DNA from: Adiantum capillus-veneris
Taxonomy: Eukaryota; Streptophyta; Polypodiopsida; Polypodiales; Pteridaceae
Assembly (NCBI GenBank): GCA_014529385.2
Contig: CM043948.1
Span: 76,175,291-76,239,290, forward strand
Length of the DNA: 64,000 bases
Direction: 5' to 3'
A program made the position numbers and the translations under genes. Below are positions 46,645 through 57,858 of this stretch, piece by piece. The notes beneath the pieces are model-generated. The model searched no databases, was not told the origin of the DNA, and saw only the letters and a program-made list of their open reading frames with translations. Each line of letters opens with the position of its first letter. Within the stretch, counting starts at the first letter, position 1.

Positions 46645-47907
46645 CTTCTACAACCACATATGCTCCAATCAAGTACTCCTTTTCACACTTTAGTGCTGTA
46701 ACCATGCCCCACAACTCCCGTTTTACCTGTGGGTAGTTTCTTTGTCGAGTACTTAGAACCTTGTCTCCAAACCTTACCACATACCTATGTCCCTCTTTGT
46801 CATCCTGCCCTATTGCCCATCCAATTCCTGTCAGACTCATATCCACTATCACTATTACTGGCTTTCCACACTCATATTTTACCTTTCTTAAAGTCGGTGC
46901 TTGTTGTAGAAAATCCTTTAGCTTTCTTATAGCCCTTGCTTGCGCATCTCCCAAATGAAACTTTTGGTTTTTCCTTAACAATTGGTACAAAGGATCTGCT
47001 ACATGTGCATAATGTGGAATCCATATAACATAAAACACACATGCACCAAGAAATCTGCGAACTTCACTCACAGATATGCATACCTCCTTCATCTTTTGAA
47101 ATGCATCAATTTTTGCTGGACAAGGTCATCTCCCATTGGGACCACACATGTGCCCAACAATCAACACCTCCTTCAGTCCAAACACAGACTTTTGTCCTGA
47201 GAGGGTAAGGTTCACCTTTTCCAGTCTGGATAGGATCTTGTCACAATCATCTATGTGTTGTGCCACAAAGTTGCGGCACCCCTCGGAATCCAAAGCTTCA
47301 TCTTTATTACTTACTTCACATCCTTTGATAGGAACATCATCAAGAAGGGCATAGTTACTCGGGGAATAAAGTCACGTAAGACCTTATTCATACCATTCAT
47401 CATATGTGCAACCGAATTGGTTTCTCCCTGTGGTAAGGTACACATCCTCACCAAATGCAAAGGTCTCCTCATGGTAGTCAGATCCCTACTTTCCATTGCT
47501 AGTTGGAATTGATCATACCCTAAGTACAAATCTCCCATAGAATATATTACCCTTCCTGCAAATGCTTCTGCAAACTCATCCACAATTGACCCTGTACCCA
47601 TATTCCTGATTGTGACTTTGTTGACCGGCTACATATCTTGGATGAAGCGCAAAGCTCCATTCTTCTTTGGTACTGTGAACCACCCGTTTGAGTATGGAGC
47701 ACATGAAGGCTCCAAAATACCCATCTTGATCTTCTCATTTAGCATCTCAATTAACTTTGGTAAGTGAGCCTTTGGAACTGGTATTGGCCGTAAGTTCCAA
47801 GGTACATGAGGGATGGTAAAGATCACCATAGGAGCAACAATGGTAGGATCTACACATCCTATCTCATGTGGCTCAAATGCAAATGCTTTTCCATGTTTAG
47901 AGAGCAT
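46645..47907 (-). pseudogene. pol: Ty3 RT and truncated RNase H (minus element)
   Basis: The first frame (47907-47629) reads LIEMLNEKIKMGILEPS and FTVPKKNGALRFIQD, ending in TAG. The next has YSMGDLYLGYDQFQLAME, LVRMCTLPQG and NSVAHMMNGMNKV. At the active site the frame changes and reads NDVPIKG, where D-D-V is expected. After a more degenerate stretch, 47092-46645 gives VRRFLGACVFYVIWIPHYAHVA, VIVDMSLTGIGWAIGQ (RNase H first Asp), LSTRQRNYPQVKRELWG (Glu) and KEYLIGAYVVVE, where the element stops. Confidence 0.85.
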
Positions 47908-47931
47908 CTCTTCAAAACATTCCCTTTCAAC

Positions 47932-48123
47932 CTATGTCAAGGAGTCCTCATTCCCAATCTTTAATTGCTTTAGAGACTCCTTTGTAAACCTGTGTCCAAT
48001 CCCTTTTGGATCTCTGAGACTAGGTTGCAAAGAAGCCAGTTCTAGCTTTTCCTTGCAGTCCTTTGGTAAAGGAAGTGCCACTCGTTTTACCTTCTTTGCC
48101 GTAGTCTTGTACTTGGTGTCCAC
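47932..48123 (-). pseudogene. Protease-RT connector of minus Ty3 element
   Basis: 63 codons, Lys-rich, with ALPLPKDCKEKLELAS and KGIGHRFTKESLKQL. It lies between the protease and RT frames of the same element; 48130-48484 keeps similar coding in shifted frames. Confidence 0.55.
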
Positions 48124-48483
48124 CTTTACTCATATTCTTGCTTCCTATCCTCCTGTTCCTTTTGAAATGCCTCCACCACATTGTACATTTCAAGTGATCA
48201 CACTTTCACTATCTCATTTTGGTCATGTGAAGGATAATCTACTATAGACTGTAGATCCTGTAATGTGTCCACAAAAGAAAAATCCTCAAACACACCTGTT
48301 ATGTTTTCATTGTTTCCTAGCAGACCATGTTCTTTCCACTCCTTTTGTAGACTATGTACATGTTTGCGGGAACCTCGCCTCAAGTTCTCACATTTTAGAA
48401 AAGAGACATATCTATATTCTGTTAGGCCTGCAAAACCTGTACAGAAATCCTCCTTATGTGAGAACCTTTCCCTTGTTGTACCA

Positions 48484-49425
48484 TCATAATCCTGCTCTAC
48501 AATGGTACTTGGCCAAACCCATTCTCCCTCGATGATCATGAAACTCTTTACTCAATCTGGGCAATGGGCGCTCTCGGAGATTGTCACGATTTCTTTCATG
48601 ATTCACACAAACAGTGAGAAATTGAACATCACGTTTTCCATCTTTACTTCTTATCCTAGCATAAGCAGAACCATCATCCATTAACTTTGTTTCCATTCTA
48701 ACCCCTACAGTGTAGGGTTGTCCAAGGATGAGATCATAAGAAGATGTGTCCTGTACAAATAAATTATGCTCTTCCTTTACATCTCCAATAGTCACTTTCA
48801 CACTTGGACAAGCTGCATATAACTCACCTGATGAATTATTTTCTACCTTAACCATCCATCCATGATCTGTGTCCATTGGTAATTTGCACTTGTTGAATAA
48901 CCTCTTTGTCATTATGTTTATTTCTGAGCCATGGTCAATTAAGGCAACAAATGGCTCTTCAAGATCACCCACCTTGACCATTGTCTCTGTCGTAGCTCTT
49001 GCCCAATGATTCCTGGAAAAGTGACTTCTTGGAATGGCTTCGTACTCCTCATCTCCATTTGAAAACTGTACTTGCTTTGTTCTTCCGGAAGAATGGTAGC
49101 ACCCTACGACATCCTCATCATGCTCTCTGTCTTCCACCTGTATTACCTGTGTCTTTAAGCTTTCTCCTTCAGATTGCGGGCGAATGGTGTCAACAATAGT
49201 TTTCTTCTTTCTCTTGATGATATCAATGATCTCCTCGTGAAACTCGCGCTTGGCTATGCCAAGGACCTCCCCCAAGGTAAACTCTATTTTGCTATTCAAA
49301 ATTCTTTCTTCTAGAACTTTCTTTAAGTCTGCAGCAACCTCAATATTATACTGTAACTTATTAGTTGAAGTTTTAGGCTTACCTTTTGATGAGTCCTTTT
49401 TCCTTGTACTTTCTTCCATAGTCAC
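48484..49425 (-). pseudogene. Ty3 gag C-terminal linker and retropepsin (minus element)
   Basis: 313 open codons. The N-terminal third is Lys/Glu-rich with VLEERILNSKIEFTLGEVLG, a conserved pre-protease segment of this lineage. The retropepsin core reads FVALIDHGSEINIM, with D-H-G instead of D-S/T-G, then VKVENNSSGELYAACPS and the C-terminal DLILGQPY. It ends with PLPRLSKEFHDH. A good open frame, but with a substitution in the catalytic triplet and no connected RT frame. Confidence 0.8.
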
Positions 49426-49443
49426 TTCATGTGGGGGTGCTTC

Positions 49444-49995
49444 CTATGTCGGAGGCACTCGAGGAGGTATTATGTCGCTTCTTCTAGTAATTCTTTTCGA
49501 TGGTCCTTCTTCACCACTCTCTCGCCTACGCTTTTCTTCCACAAACACTTCATTGTTTTGACATCTTGCAATATAGGCATGCATTGAAAAGGAGTCCACA
49601 GAGTTATTCCATCCTGTTTCTAGACGGATACAGTCACCTGCTTCATGTAGGACTTCTCCTGTAAGCTTCCCTTTCCTTGCTAGCTCCATAGCACTTGGCC
49701 ACAACTTACCATTTTCTTCAAAACTCCTCAATGGTTCAATATTGTCTGTATAAGTAGATGCCTTGGATGTAGAGATGGCATGGGTAGTGGCCATATCCTC
49801 TACCAGACTCTGCATTCCTCCTTTCCCAAAGTTAGTCATTAAGGGTAAACATGTCTCCCCTTAAGTGAATCTTCCCATCCTTGAAGAAGACAAGATCTTT
49901 TCTCAAAGCTTCACTGAAGCTATCACATTCTCTCCTAGCATGCTCTGTGTGGTCACACCATATGCATCTCCGGTGGGATTCACCATGGAAAGCTT
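49444..49995 (-). pseudogene. gag: Gag nucleocapsid part with intact CCHC knuckle
   Basis: At about 49975-49930 the minus strand reads RCIWCDHTEHARREC, a complete C-x2-C-x4-H-x4-C zinc knuckle. It is followed by LRKDLVFFKDGKIHLRGDM. After a one-base shift, 49839-49444 continues with NFGKGGMQSLVED and RLETGWNNSVDSFSMHAY, ending Arg/Pro-rich. The knuckle is the only fully intact nucleic-acid-binding motif in the two Ty3 elements of this window. Confidence 0.75.
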
Positions 49996-49999
49996 ATCA

Positions 50000-50116
50000 C
50001 ACCACGTAAGTGCAAGGGAGGGGGGTTTTCTTACAAGTTACATAAGCGTATAAGTTAGGGGAAAACCACCAATAATTTATCTCCCAACCTTAAAAATAAG
50101 GGAGGGGGGTATCATA

Positions 50117-50147
<31 letters not shown>

Positions 50148-50690
50148 AGGAGGTGGGACTGTATCATTGGTCATTGGTGCTCTCTAGAACTCAGATGAAT
50201 TTAGGAAAAGTTTTTTTTCATGTCACACATCAAATTTTGCATCAAGTCGGTCATAGATAAGGGCTCATTTGGAGCAGGTCAAGGGCTGATTTACACCAAC
50301 TTTGGATGGGACAGGATTAGACGAGTAGCTAGAGTGCAGGCTGATCAAGCACATATATTTAAAGTCAAAGTAAGATACATTGAGGGTACATCTAGCTATC
50401 AATAGAAGTGGTTCCTTAGTATCTTGCCAATCACTGTGCTACACACTAGTTTTACTTAATTAGATCATGTGTGACCTAAATTTTATATGTAAAATAGGGG
50501 TATGATAGTTTTCTTCATTGATTGTCATATAAGCGTAGAAAGAGGGATCATATTCCCTAATTTGAGTCATGCATAGGGGTTTTTACAAAGTTGTCCGCTC
50601 GCAGGTGGCATCCCGTTTTGTATATAGAGTGAATCCCCAGGGATGCATCTATGAACAAAACCTTCTTTAGGTTATTGTTTTTGCCTTGAA
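50000..50690. mobile_element. Unidentified ~0.69-kb insertion in Ty3 gag
   Basis: Gag coding similarity stops at about 49995 and resumes at about 50690. The insert contains 27 consecutive G (50121-50147) and AT-rich DNA. I found no clear inverted ends or target duplication. A 61-codon frame (50220-50405) has no known motif. Confidence 0.4.
50121..50147 (+). repeat. Poly-G run, 27 nt
   Basis: 27 uninterrupted G within the insertion, preceded by two shorter GGGAGGGGGG words. Confidence 0.95.
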
Positions 50691-51525
50691 GATGGTGCCA
50701 ATGGTTGCCCCTTCTCTTCAAGCTTTGTAAGTTTTACTTTAAAATCCCTAATACTTTCACAAGTTGACCTACTACATCTTCATCAACTTTTGGGAGTATA
50801 AAGGAAGAAGGCTTTACCATCTCTTCAGAAGCTGCGGAGGTAGATGGTGCACTACCAACAACCATCTTATCCCATCTCCTTTGGCGTTTGGCAAGTAATG
50901 AAACAACAGCTTCAACTTTGTTCCAATCTGTCTTCAAACCCTGCTCAGCATCTTTGTCCTCAAGAAGTATCTCCAATTGCTCATGGAGATCCTTTCTTGT
51001 TGCTTGTAGGAAGAGCTCTGTCTTTTTTGAGTCGAGTGTGGCCTTCTCTATCCTTGTGAGTTGAGCATATCGTCGCTTAAAATTCCCTGAGTAGCTCTGT
51101 TGGAGAGAGCCCCTCCTTCGGCTTGGCTACCCACTCCAGGAAAGTTCTCTTTGTTACTCTCTCAGAGTCCTCCATGAAATACTCCTCCTTCATCGCTAGC
51201 TTGAACTCCTCCCAATTTCTTCCATGCTCATTCCTGATTCCTCTCACATGCTCCCTAATCTCGGGAGTCACAACAAGATCAAAGCTTTGGAGCATCTCAT
51301 CTTCTGGCACATGATGCAACTCCATCTCCTTTATATAGCCACGAAGATACTTTGTCACATCTTTTCCATTAAACTGATCCATTTTGTGCACCACTGCTTG
51401 AATAGCTTTGGTTGCTAACACTTCTCGTCTTTCTGTAGCATGTTGTTGTTGCATAAACAAGGAACATTTGCATTGTAGCGGGATCAAAAGGCATACCTTG
51501 CTGTTGCGGATGATGACCACCCATG
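50690..51525 (-). pseudogene. gag: Ty3 gag N-terminal and central part (minus element)
   Basis: Starts MGGHHPQQQGMPFDPATM at about 51524, 45 nt inside the proposed primer site. One base shift later the frame reads MDQFNGKDVTKYLRGYIKEM, FDLVVTPEIREHVRG and NWEEFKLAMKEEYF, a Ty3-type Gag fold homologous to the gag-only element. A further frame (50976-50734) gives KTDWNKVEAVVSLLAKRQRRW and SSFILPKVDEDVV, and another gives ESIRDFKVKLTKLEEKGQ up to the insertion. Confidence 0.75.
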
Positions 51526-51570
51526 GTTGAAATAGCTTCCAGATCCCCACTAACTCACCCTAACAAACTT

Positions 51571-51586
51571 CACATCGGGTTCACCA
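51571..51586 (-). promoter_or_regulatory. Candidate primer-binding site
   Basis: TGGTGAACCCGATGTG on the minus strand lies at the inner end of the LTR, about 45 nt before gag. The TGG start fits a tRNA 3' end, but I cannot name the tRNA with confidence. Confidence 0.4.
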
Positions 51587-52006
51587 AAAAGTGCGTCAAA
51601 GAGTTGGCAGTCTTGGAAGGAAGGAAACGGGCCTCTAGCTGTGAGGGTTTGTGGGGAAACTGTGAAGCTTTTCACTTAAGCAAGCTTAGTGTTTGTAGCA
51701 AATACATTGTGTGTAGCCATTGAAATCTTACACGCAGACACACACATATGCACACGTGAAACCCTCAAAACAAAACAAAGATGAAAACATCAAGGTTTTG
51801 ATTGTATCTAATCAAAGGTAAGATGAAAGGGTTCACTAATGCATTTATAACTGCAAGTCATTGTGCTCCAAATAGACTGCAAATGGTTCTTTGAAACTGT
51901 AACTTAGTGCTTACAAAGATGTAGATATTTTGCCTAGCGATAGGAGTGAGCCGTGTGTACAAGTCTTCTTGGTTCATAGTAATATTAAGAAAGCAAGACT
52001 CAACCC

Positions 52007-52225
52007 CTAGAGGAGAATAAATATGTGCACATCGAAAGAATTAGAGTAGTCTAGTAGTGGCAAAATAAGAGGACGTGGAGAAAGAAGAATTTCTTGTAGT
52101 CTTTCCGGCCCAAAGAGTAACACAATTCTCTGTTGGAAGTAGGTTTTACACCTAATACAAACGTTAATTCTAATATGTTGCACAAAGTGAATGGATTGAA
52201 AAGTTACACCATTGGGGTTATTCAT
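52007..52225 (-). CDS. 72-codon leader ORF, second copy
   Basis: Same length, start (MNNP) and end (ILL) as the frame at 22899-23117, with no indel over 216 nt. About 64% of residues are identical. It lies downstream of the LTR TATA box and upstream of gag. It may be a regulatory upstream ORF or a chance open frame in conserved leader DNA. Function unknown. Confidence 0.4.
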   Translation of the reverse strand: MNNPNGVTFQSIHFVQHIRINVCIRCKTYFQQRIVLLFGPERLQEILLSPRPLILPLLDYSNSFDVHIFILL

Positions 52226-52640
52226 CTAAGAAAGATGAGAAAGCAGTCAAACAATGGAGGAAAGAGATAAGAGAGACAACCAACACACAAAGACCCACAC
52301 AAGCTTAATCCAAAGAAGTGAAGCACACCTCAAGAATTGTGGTATTGTAGCCAACTTGATGAAATAGATGATGCGTAGTGGTCCCCACACCATTTGCAAG
52401 CCACCAACAATGCGTCTTTATTGATGAAAGAAGGTTACATAGAGTGTATGAGTATTACAAGTGAGGAGATAGAAGGCTTGAGGCATGAAGTAGCAAGCTC
52501 AAGATGTGTTGGGCTGAAATTGAGAGAAAGTTTTCCTCAAGGAGACGGCTAGGAGGTTGGGTGATGGCTTGATTATGGGGATTGCTTCAGTGCTTGATTG
52601 CTTGATGGTTTGCTTGCTTCCCAAGTGAGGAGCAAGAGGC

Positions 52641-52652
52641 TCTATTTATAGG
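52641..52652 (-). promoter_or_regulatory. LTR TATA box
   Basis: CCTATAAATAGA on the minus strand, aligned with the TATA box at 23701 of the related element. Confidence 0.6.
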
Positions 52653-53333
52653 TGAGGTTGCCTCTTGAAGAAGATATTTGCTTAGAAATATCCAAGGGAT
52701 TTGTTTGACAAGTGTCTCCCTCTTCAAAAATATCTTGAAATTATCTTCAAAGTTTCTAGATCTTTCTCTTCAAGAAATGTCTAGAGGTTCTTCTAGATAT
52801 TTCTCTTCAAGAAATATGTAGAGGTTCTTCTAGATTTTTCTCCAAATATCTTCTCCTTGCCGCCATAATCCTCCAAGAGTAGCTTTATAAAAAAGTGAGA
52901 GAGAGCTTGACATACATCATGGATGACATAAAAAAAAATCGTAACCATTTTTCTAAGGGATTTTTCTAGGTCCATAATTACTCCAAAGTGCACCTACTAT
53001 GTGTAGAATGACACCTCATGGGGTATACTATAACTAAGGACACTTTGACCATGCTACACATGTCATATGCCACCTAGGATGCCTAGTAGATAGGAGGTAT
53101 GTTTTATAGGCACATTTCATCATGGCTCCACGAAGAGGTTCACAAAGAAACCCGAGATCATAGGACGAAGCCCATTCCCAACAAGAGTGACACATTAGAC
53201 TTCGACTAGCTTTTTGCATGCTAAATAGAAAATGCAGATACTTATACACACTTAAGGCATACACATAAAATCCATAATATTGTAGGTATTAGCTTCCATT
53301 CCCACTATGCACGTGCCGTGGCACGACAACGTG

Positions 53334-54153
53334 ATTCTTAATTCGGTAGCCTCTTCTAAAAATATTCAATTTCTTTACTAAACATAAAGATACGAAACCA
53401 AAAAAATTGAAAGTTTGGAGAGTCATGCTCATTGCAACGAAGCTATTGGTCCAAATGAGGGTTGTAATTGGTTTTAGAAAATGAGTATATGTAAACGATG
53501 AGTCGATGGTGAAGGGTTGGATGTCCTGTACTAGTGTATTGGGCATATAAGGATCCTTGAAGTCTTGCATTTTTCACCATCATAGATTTGAGTTGATATA
53601 CATTGTCACTACACAATATAAGAGCTACAATCCTTAATTGGGTGAAAATAGTGTTTGTCATCTTTGGATCTCTTCCCCCCACCCCTTGTTTCTTACTCCT
53701 CTTTCCTATTGTAAGTAAGAATCATTGGCTTAATCTTCTAACAATTAAATAGAGTTGAGGGTGAATGGTTGAAAGCATGTATAGAAGGTACCACTTTTCC
53801 ACCTTTTGGTGGTATCACCAATAGCTAAGAGACGGAGTGTTTTTCAACTTTGTAAAAGGGAGAGAAGTTTCCCCCCAAGGATAGAAATTTGTAAAAAGTG
53901 AGAGACAATTTTATCTATTTTTTGTATGCATGCTAGTAATCATTAGAGGAAGTTTGGGTCCTCCTTCCATTAATCCGCTTGTGGCATCCCCTCTTAAACC
54001 ATATGTCGTGTCGCCCTGCTAATTCTAACCCCATGGCCTAGACATGAGTTTCATACCTTATCTGCTATCCCCTTCCAGTCTTCCCTCTTGCCAAGCGCTT
54101 TCATGCTCACTCATCCCTATGCTATCTCTCGCACCGGTTTTTGTGCACAGAGA
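53334..54153. other. No gene seen
   Basis: Only short frames without motifs; no repeat border. Confidence 0.4.
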
Positions 54154-54238
54154 TGAGTGCTACCACCCCCTCCAAGAGGATCAAGAGACCCTCCAAGGAT
54201 GACAACTCTGTCGTGCAAAGCCCTTCAATTCCTCGAGA
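54154..54238 (+). pseudogene. Possible isolated first exon
   Basis: From ATG 54154 the frame reads MSATTPSKRIKRPSKDD, then VVQSPSIPRE, and meets GAGAGTAAGG, a fair splice donor. The sequence is Ser/Lys-rich as in many nuclear protein N-termini. I could not find a convincing second exon. A fortuitous frame is about as likely. Confidence 0.2.
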
Positions 54239-55199
54239 GTAAGGTGAAGGCTGCCCCCTCTAATGGGAAACTAATGACATCTTTGGAAAGTGATTTTTCT
54301 GAAGTATCCTTGTTACAAGGGTTAACCTTGAAGAAATGTTTGGTTTGATTGTCTTGACTTGTGGTTCCTTGTGAACCATGCATTGTCATTCCTTCTTGCG
54401 ATCACTAAAGTTACAGTTCAATCTAGACATGGAAAGATAGAAGAAAATATGTGGTTGAAGGGCTAGATTGGAAGTCCTTTCATTGGAATTGCATGGTGGG
54501 GCTTCGTTGGCTACTGGAGCTTCACGGTTTCGACTAGATTGGCAGGCAATACTATGGACTCTCAAGGTGGAGGGATTTGATGGGTGTAGGATTTTGTGTC
54601 TACATGGGTTCTTTTTTGGGGGTTAAGCTTTGGCGGTTCTTGCGGTGGTATTGTGGTCAACTACGAATTTGGTGGGCACTTTTTGCAGGGCGACAGCCCG
54701 TCCATATGGTGGCAATTCCAATCGGTCTCTATTTGTTTCTCAAACGGGTATGTGTTAGGGTGGCTCCCTTTTCAGCGAGTCAGGTCATGTGGTCGGGTGG
54801 CTCCCGGATCAGCCGATGGTTCTAGTCTATGGTCAGCTTATCAAGGTGCCTTGGCTCGGTCTATGAGCAAAGTCACTCCTGTAATTTTTTTGAATTTTAC
54901 TAACACAATACCACTCAAGTTCCCCCCAATCTCGAAAAAATAATAAAAATTTTAAAACATCTTTTTCTTTTTAGTGCTCAGTTTCGCTAGAATTGTTTAA
55001 AACTGTGAAAATTACAAAGAGCCGTGGCATATCCGTGCACAGAGATAACCAAGAAAGAAGAATTTGTTCTACGATGATAAAACCAATTTTACATCTTAAT
55101 TGCATAAGTGAAGGGGTGAGTTTAGGAATTGAAAAGACCATTAAACTAGAAAGTCAAAAGACTTTATATGTCCATATAAAGAAGAATTGAAACCATCTT
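54239..55199. other. No gene seen
   Basis: Several overlapping Trp/Gly-rich frames between 54577 and 54943 do not resemble a known domain. The 37-bp word GCATAAGTGAAGGGGTGAG... at 55105 is repeated at 56071. Confidence 0.35.
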
Positions 55200-56045
55200 T
55201 TGCTTTTTGGGGCAAAACTCACAATCCCGAGTGGATTGTATTAGTGTTGAGCCATGAAATCTTCCAACAACCATAAGTACATCAGTTAAAAGGAGGGCCA
55301 CCCCATAGCACAGGTAGAACAAAATGCTGGCTAGAGATAAGGCAATTACCCATGCAATTCCGTTATTGTTACAGTCACAACCTTGTTCCACTCTTCAAAG
55401 TTCCTCTATTTTCCAATGGCAATAATCGCTTCCTTGCTTTCTTGAATGATCTCCGTGAACCAATCCAGCAGGGGGAGAACCAATCCAGCAAGACCATGAG
55501 GATGTTGTACACCTCCTTGGTGTGTGGTTTATGAAAGTGTCTATCTAAGGGCCACCACCATGCTTTCCAATCAAAACTAGACTCGCAGGTCGGTAGGCAG
55601 CAAGGGGTTGTGAAAATATCTAGTCACCTATCCCCATTCCAAGGCCTCTGTTGCTCTGTTGCACTTTCAAGAAAGCTTTCCAGTTGAGCCTCCAAGATTC
55701 ATGTTAGACCATCAAGGGGCAAGAAACTTGTCATGCAGATCTAGCCCTTTTCACTAGCCACCTTGCGAGCACATTTTGGTATTGTCCATCATGGCCTTTG
55801 TCAAAACAGCCCACGCTTGATCTTGCTTCGTAGTTGCAACCACAAACTTGGTACATTGGGCCTCGTGTGAGTACTAAGGTTTAGAATTTTGAGACTGCCT
55901 TGCCCCACCGATCTTGCTATGGCCTCCCAGCGTGCCCACCACTGCCAATTTCCCACTACCAAGGCAACGAGTTTTTATTGTTGTTCTTCCAAAGGAATCT
56001 TTTTACCGATTTTAAGAACTCCTTCCAGTTGCATTTGGCTATTAA
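55200..56045 (-). pseudogene. LINE remnant with 3' tail
   Basis: Minus strand. At about 56030-55980 it reads KSVKRFLWKNNNKNSLP. In a second frame it reads WARWEAIARSVGQGSLKILNLSTHE, then KFVVATTKQDQAWAVLTKAMMDN. These match the post-RT region of plant LINE ORF2 (W..I..P...GGLGxxN, then a lysine-tryptophan helix). Frameshifts and stops are frequent. Near 55391-55164 a hydrophobic frame (WVIALSLASILFYLCYG) follows. The element ends with the conserved 3' tail at 55211-55242 and an A-rich run, so its direction and 3' end are well defined. The 5' end is truncated. Confidence 0.6.
55211..55242 (-). repeat. LINE 3' tail, copy 3
   Basis: On the minus strand TAATACAATCCACTC, then ATTGTGAGTTTTGCC and an A-rich run. 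It is the same module as at 275 and 8860, here placed at the end of a LINE coding remnant. Confidence 0.65.
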
Positions 56046-56280
56046 AAAAAACATTTTGAAACATTTTAAGTGCATAAGTGAAGGGTGAGTTTAGGTATTG
56101 AAAAGACCATACCAGAGAACGATCCCAACTCAAACCAGTGTGGGCTTTCAAGGGACCGATGATGGGTTTGTCTTTTGGATGCCATGGCCCTGTTTGGGCA
56201 TGGCCTATTGTGTTAATTTTTTGTGGTCTAGTGCATGCACGGACCTTGCTCTCTTAAAAGTACCAAATGAATTAAAAGAC

Positions 56281-56692
56281 AGATTGGCTGGAACAGGCCA
56301 GATTGGCTAGCCAAAGCAATAAAGAATGGCTGGGACAGGCCAGATTGGCTAGCCAAAGAATATTGGAAGAATGCAAAGCAAGCAGCGCGTGAGAATCCTG
56401 ACAAGTGGAAGCAAGAAAAGGAGGCAGCTTGCACCACTTGGAGAACGGAGGATGGGCATCATTTGAGGCCAACTTTGTAAGTGTTTTTGCAGTGCCCTTT
56501 AGGTCTGGTAGTTATGGGTATTTGTAATTTTAAATTCTAACATAACGTATTCTTTGTATATTGTTTTGAACAGTGGTTCATGACATGAGGTGACCCCACA
56601 CCGCACGAGCACGAGTATGCAGGCAGAAAGGGCTTAAACGCCCTTATGGACATTCTCAACTTTTGCTCTAGCTTGGTTAGTATTTAGCTTTA
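56281..56692 (+). pseudogene. Two putative exons of an unidentified gene
   Basis: A 45-bp segment (CAGGCCAGATTGGCTAGCC and neighbours) is directly repeated at 56281-56360. The following frame reads AKEYWKNAKQAARENPDKW, then EAACTTWRTEDGHH and a donor GTAAGT at about 56477. After an acceptor at about 56574 it reads WFMT, an in-frame TGA, then GDPTPHEHEYAGRKGLNAL, with a GTTAGT donor. The composition looks coding, and the splice phases fit. I do not recognise the protein. Confidence 0.35.
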
Positions 56693-56975
56693 CTCTTTTA
56701 CATTTGCTGTATTTTAATGATGAGCTTAAAAAATAGACTGTTTTGTAATTATATGTTTATACTAACAAAAAGTCTTATTGGTTTTTTCTACAAAATCCGA
56801 CAGATATGTTGCTGGGACGTGATGAGATGTTAGATTAGATGACTTCAATCTAGCCGTAGCCAAATAACACTAGTTTTCTTTTCTCATATAATGTATAATG
56901 GGGTTATACGAGTTGGCGAGCGAGTATTTTCGAGCAACAAAATAAACGAGCGAATCTCTTTTGGGTTTGTCTTTT

Positions 56976-57018
56976 CCAAATGTATAGCCTACAGTAGTCA
57001 CTACCGCCGAAGTGTTTG
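56976..57018 (+). repeat. Inverted repeat arm 1 (left)
   Basis: CCAAATGTATAGCCTACAG and the following bases to GTTTG match the complement of 60584-60626 over 43 bp with three differences. Confidence 0.85.
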
Positions 57019-57730
57019 TTTAAAGGACATCCTCTTCCTTGTCCATATGAAAGTGACTACCATCGACGTCATCTAAAATAGCCCCCCACCTCAGATGCAA
57101 TATGAAATGGAACTAACTCCATGGTGGCTTCCTACCTAGCTAAGTTAGGAGCTACATCATTCATTGACCCTAACCCAAGACCTGTACTCTTTCTCTCATC
57201 ACCATGAAAATCAGTGGCATAGTAGTCCTCCCTGGCTGACACACTGAACTCACTTGGTCACTACAAAGTGGATTGTGAGCAACGAGGCTTGATTTTCCTT
57301 CTTCTTCAACAGCTTTTCCCAATTGCAAGATTACGTTTAATTTTCAAACAAAGTGAGAACATTCCATTAAACATAGGACAATGATTGGTTCATTTTGTAT
57401 CTATCTAAAATTAATTATAAGAAAATTAAGTAAACTTAGTATGGATGACCTGAATTCAAACAAAGACAAGATCTCTTTACAATCAATTTCATAATACAAT
57501 ACTCTCTAGTCGTGTAATTTTGCATCTGCATAATGAATTAGTGAAAGAGGTGAAAAAGACACCCCCTCCCAACATGCCATCAGTACCCAAAAGACAATTG
57601 AAATCTCTCCAAGGTATTGCAGAACAGCTTTGACCACCGTTTGAGCATCGATGGCACATTGGGAGGGTTTAGGGTTTCACCCTTTTCACTTGATATCGTG
57701 GCGACAAAAGAGTATCACTAACAAGGCTGT
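57019..57730. other. No gene seen (interior of the 4.8-kb element)
   Basis: AT-rich; no domain or repeat border. Confidence 0.4.

Positions 57731-57858
<128 letters not shown>

Larger units (their letters stand above)
46640..53333 (-). mobile_element. Ty3 (gypsy/Metaviridae) retrotransposon, minus strand, 3'-truncated
   Basis: From right to left: LTR (about 51588-53333), primer site, gag, an inserted segment (about 50000-50690), zinc knuckle, protease, RT and part of RNase H. It breaks at VVVE in RNase H at about 46640, so integrase and the 3' LTR are missing. Its LTR/leader is homologous to the gag-only element at 21.1-24.5 kb. Its RT (YSMGDLYLGYDQFQL) differs clearly from the adjacent plus-strand Ty3 element ([15 protein letters not shown]), so these are different lineages. 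Confidence 0.85.
51588..53333 (-). repeat. 5' LTR of minus-strand Ty3 element
   Basis: About 1.75 kb homologous in blocks to 22.5-24.54 kb. The outer terminus shares CACTATGCACGTG and GGCACGACAACGTG with 24511-24540 (variant bases there). No second LTR of this element is in the window. Confidence 0.65.
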
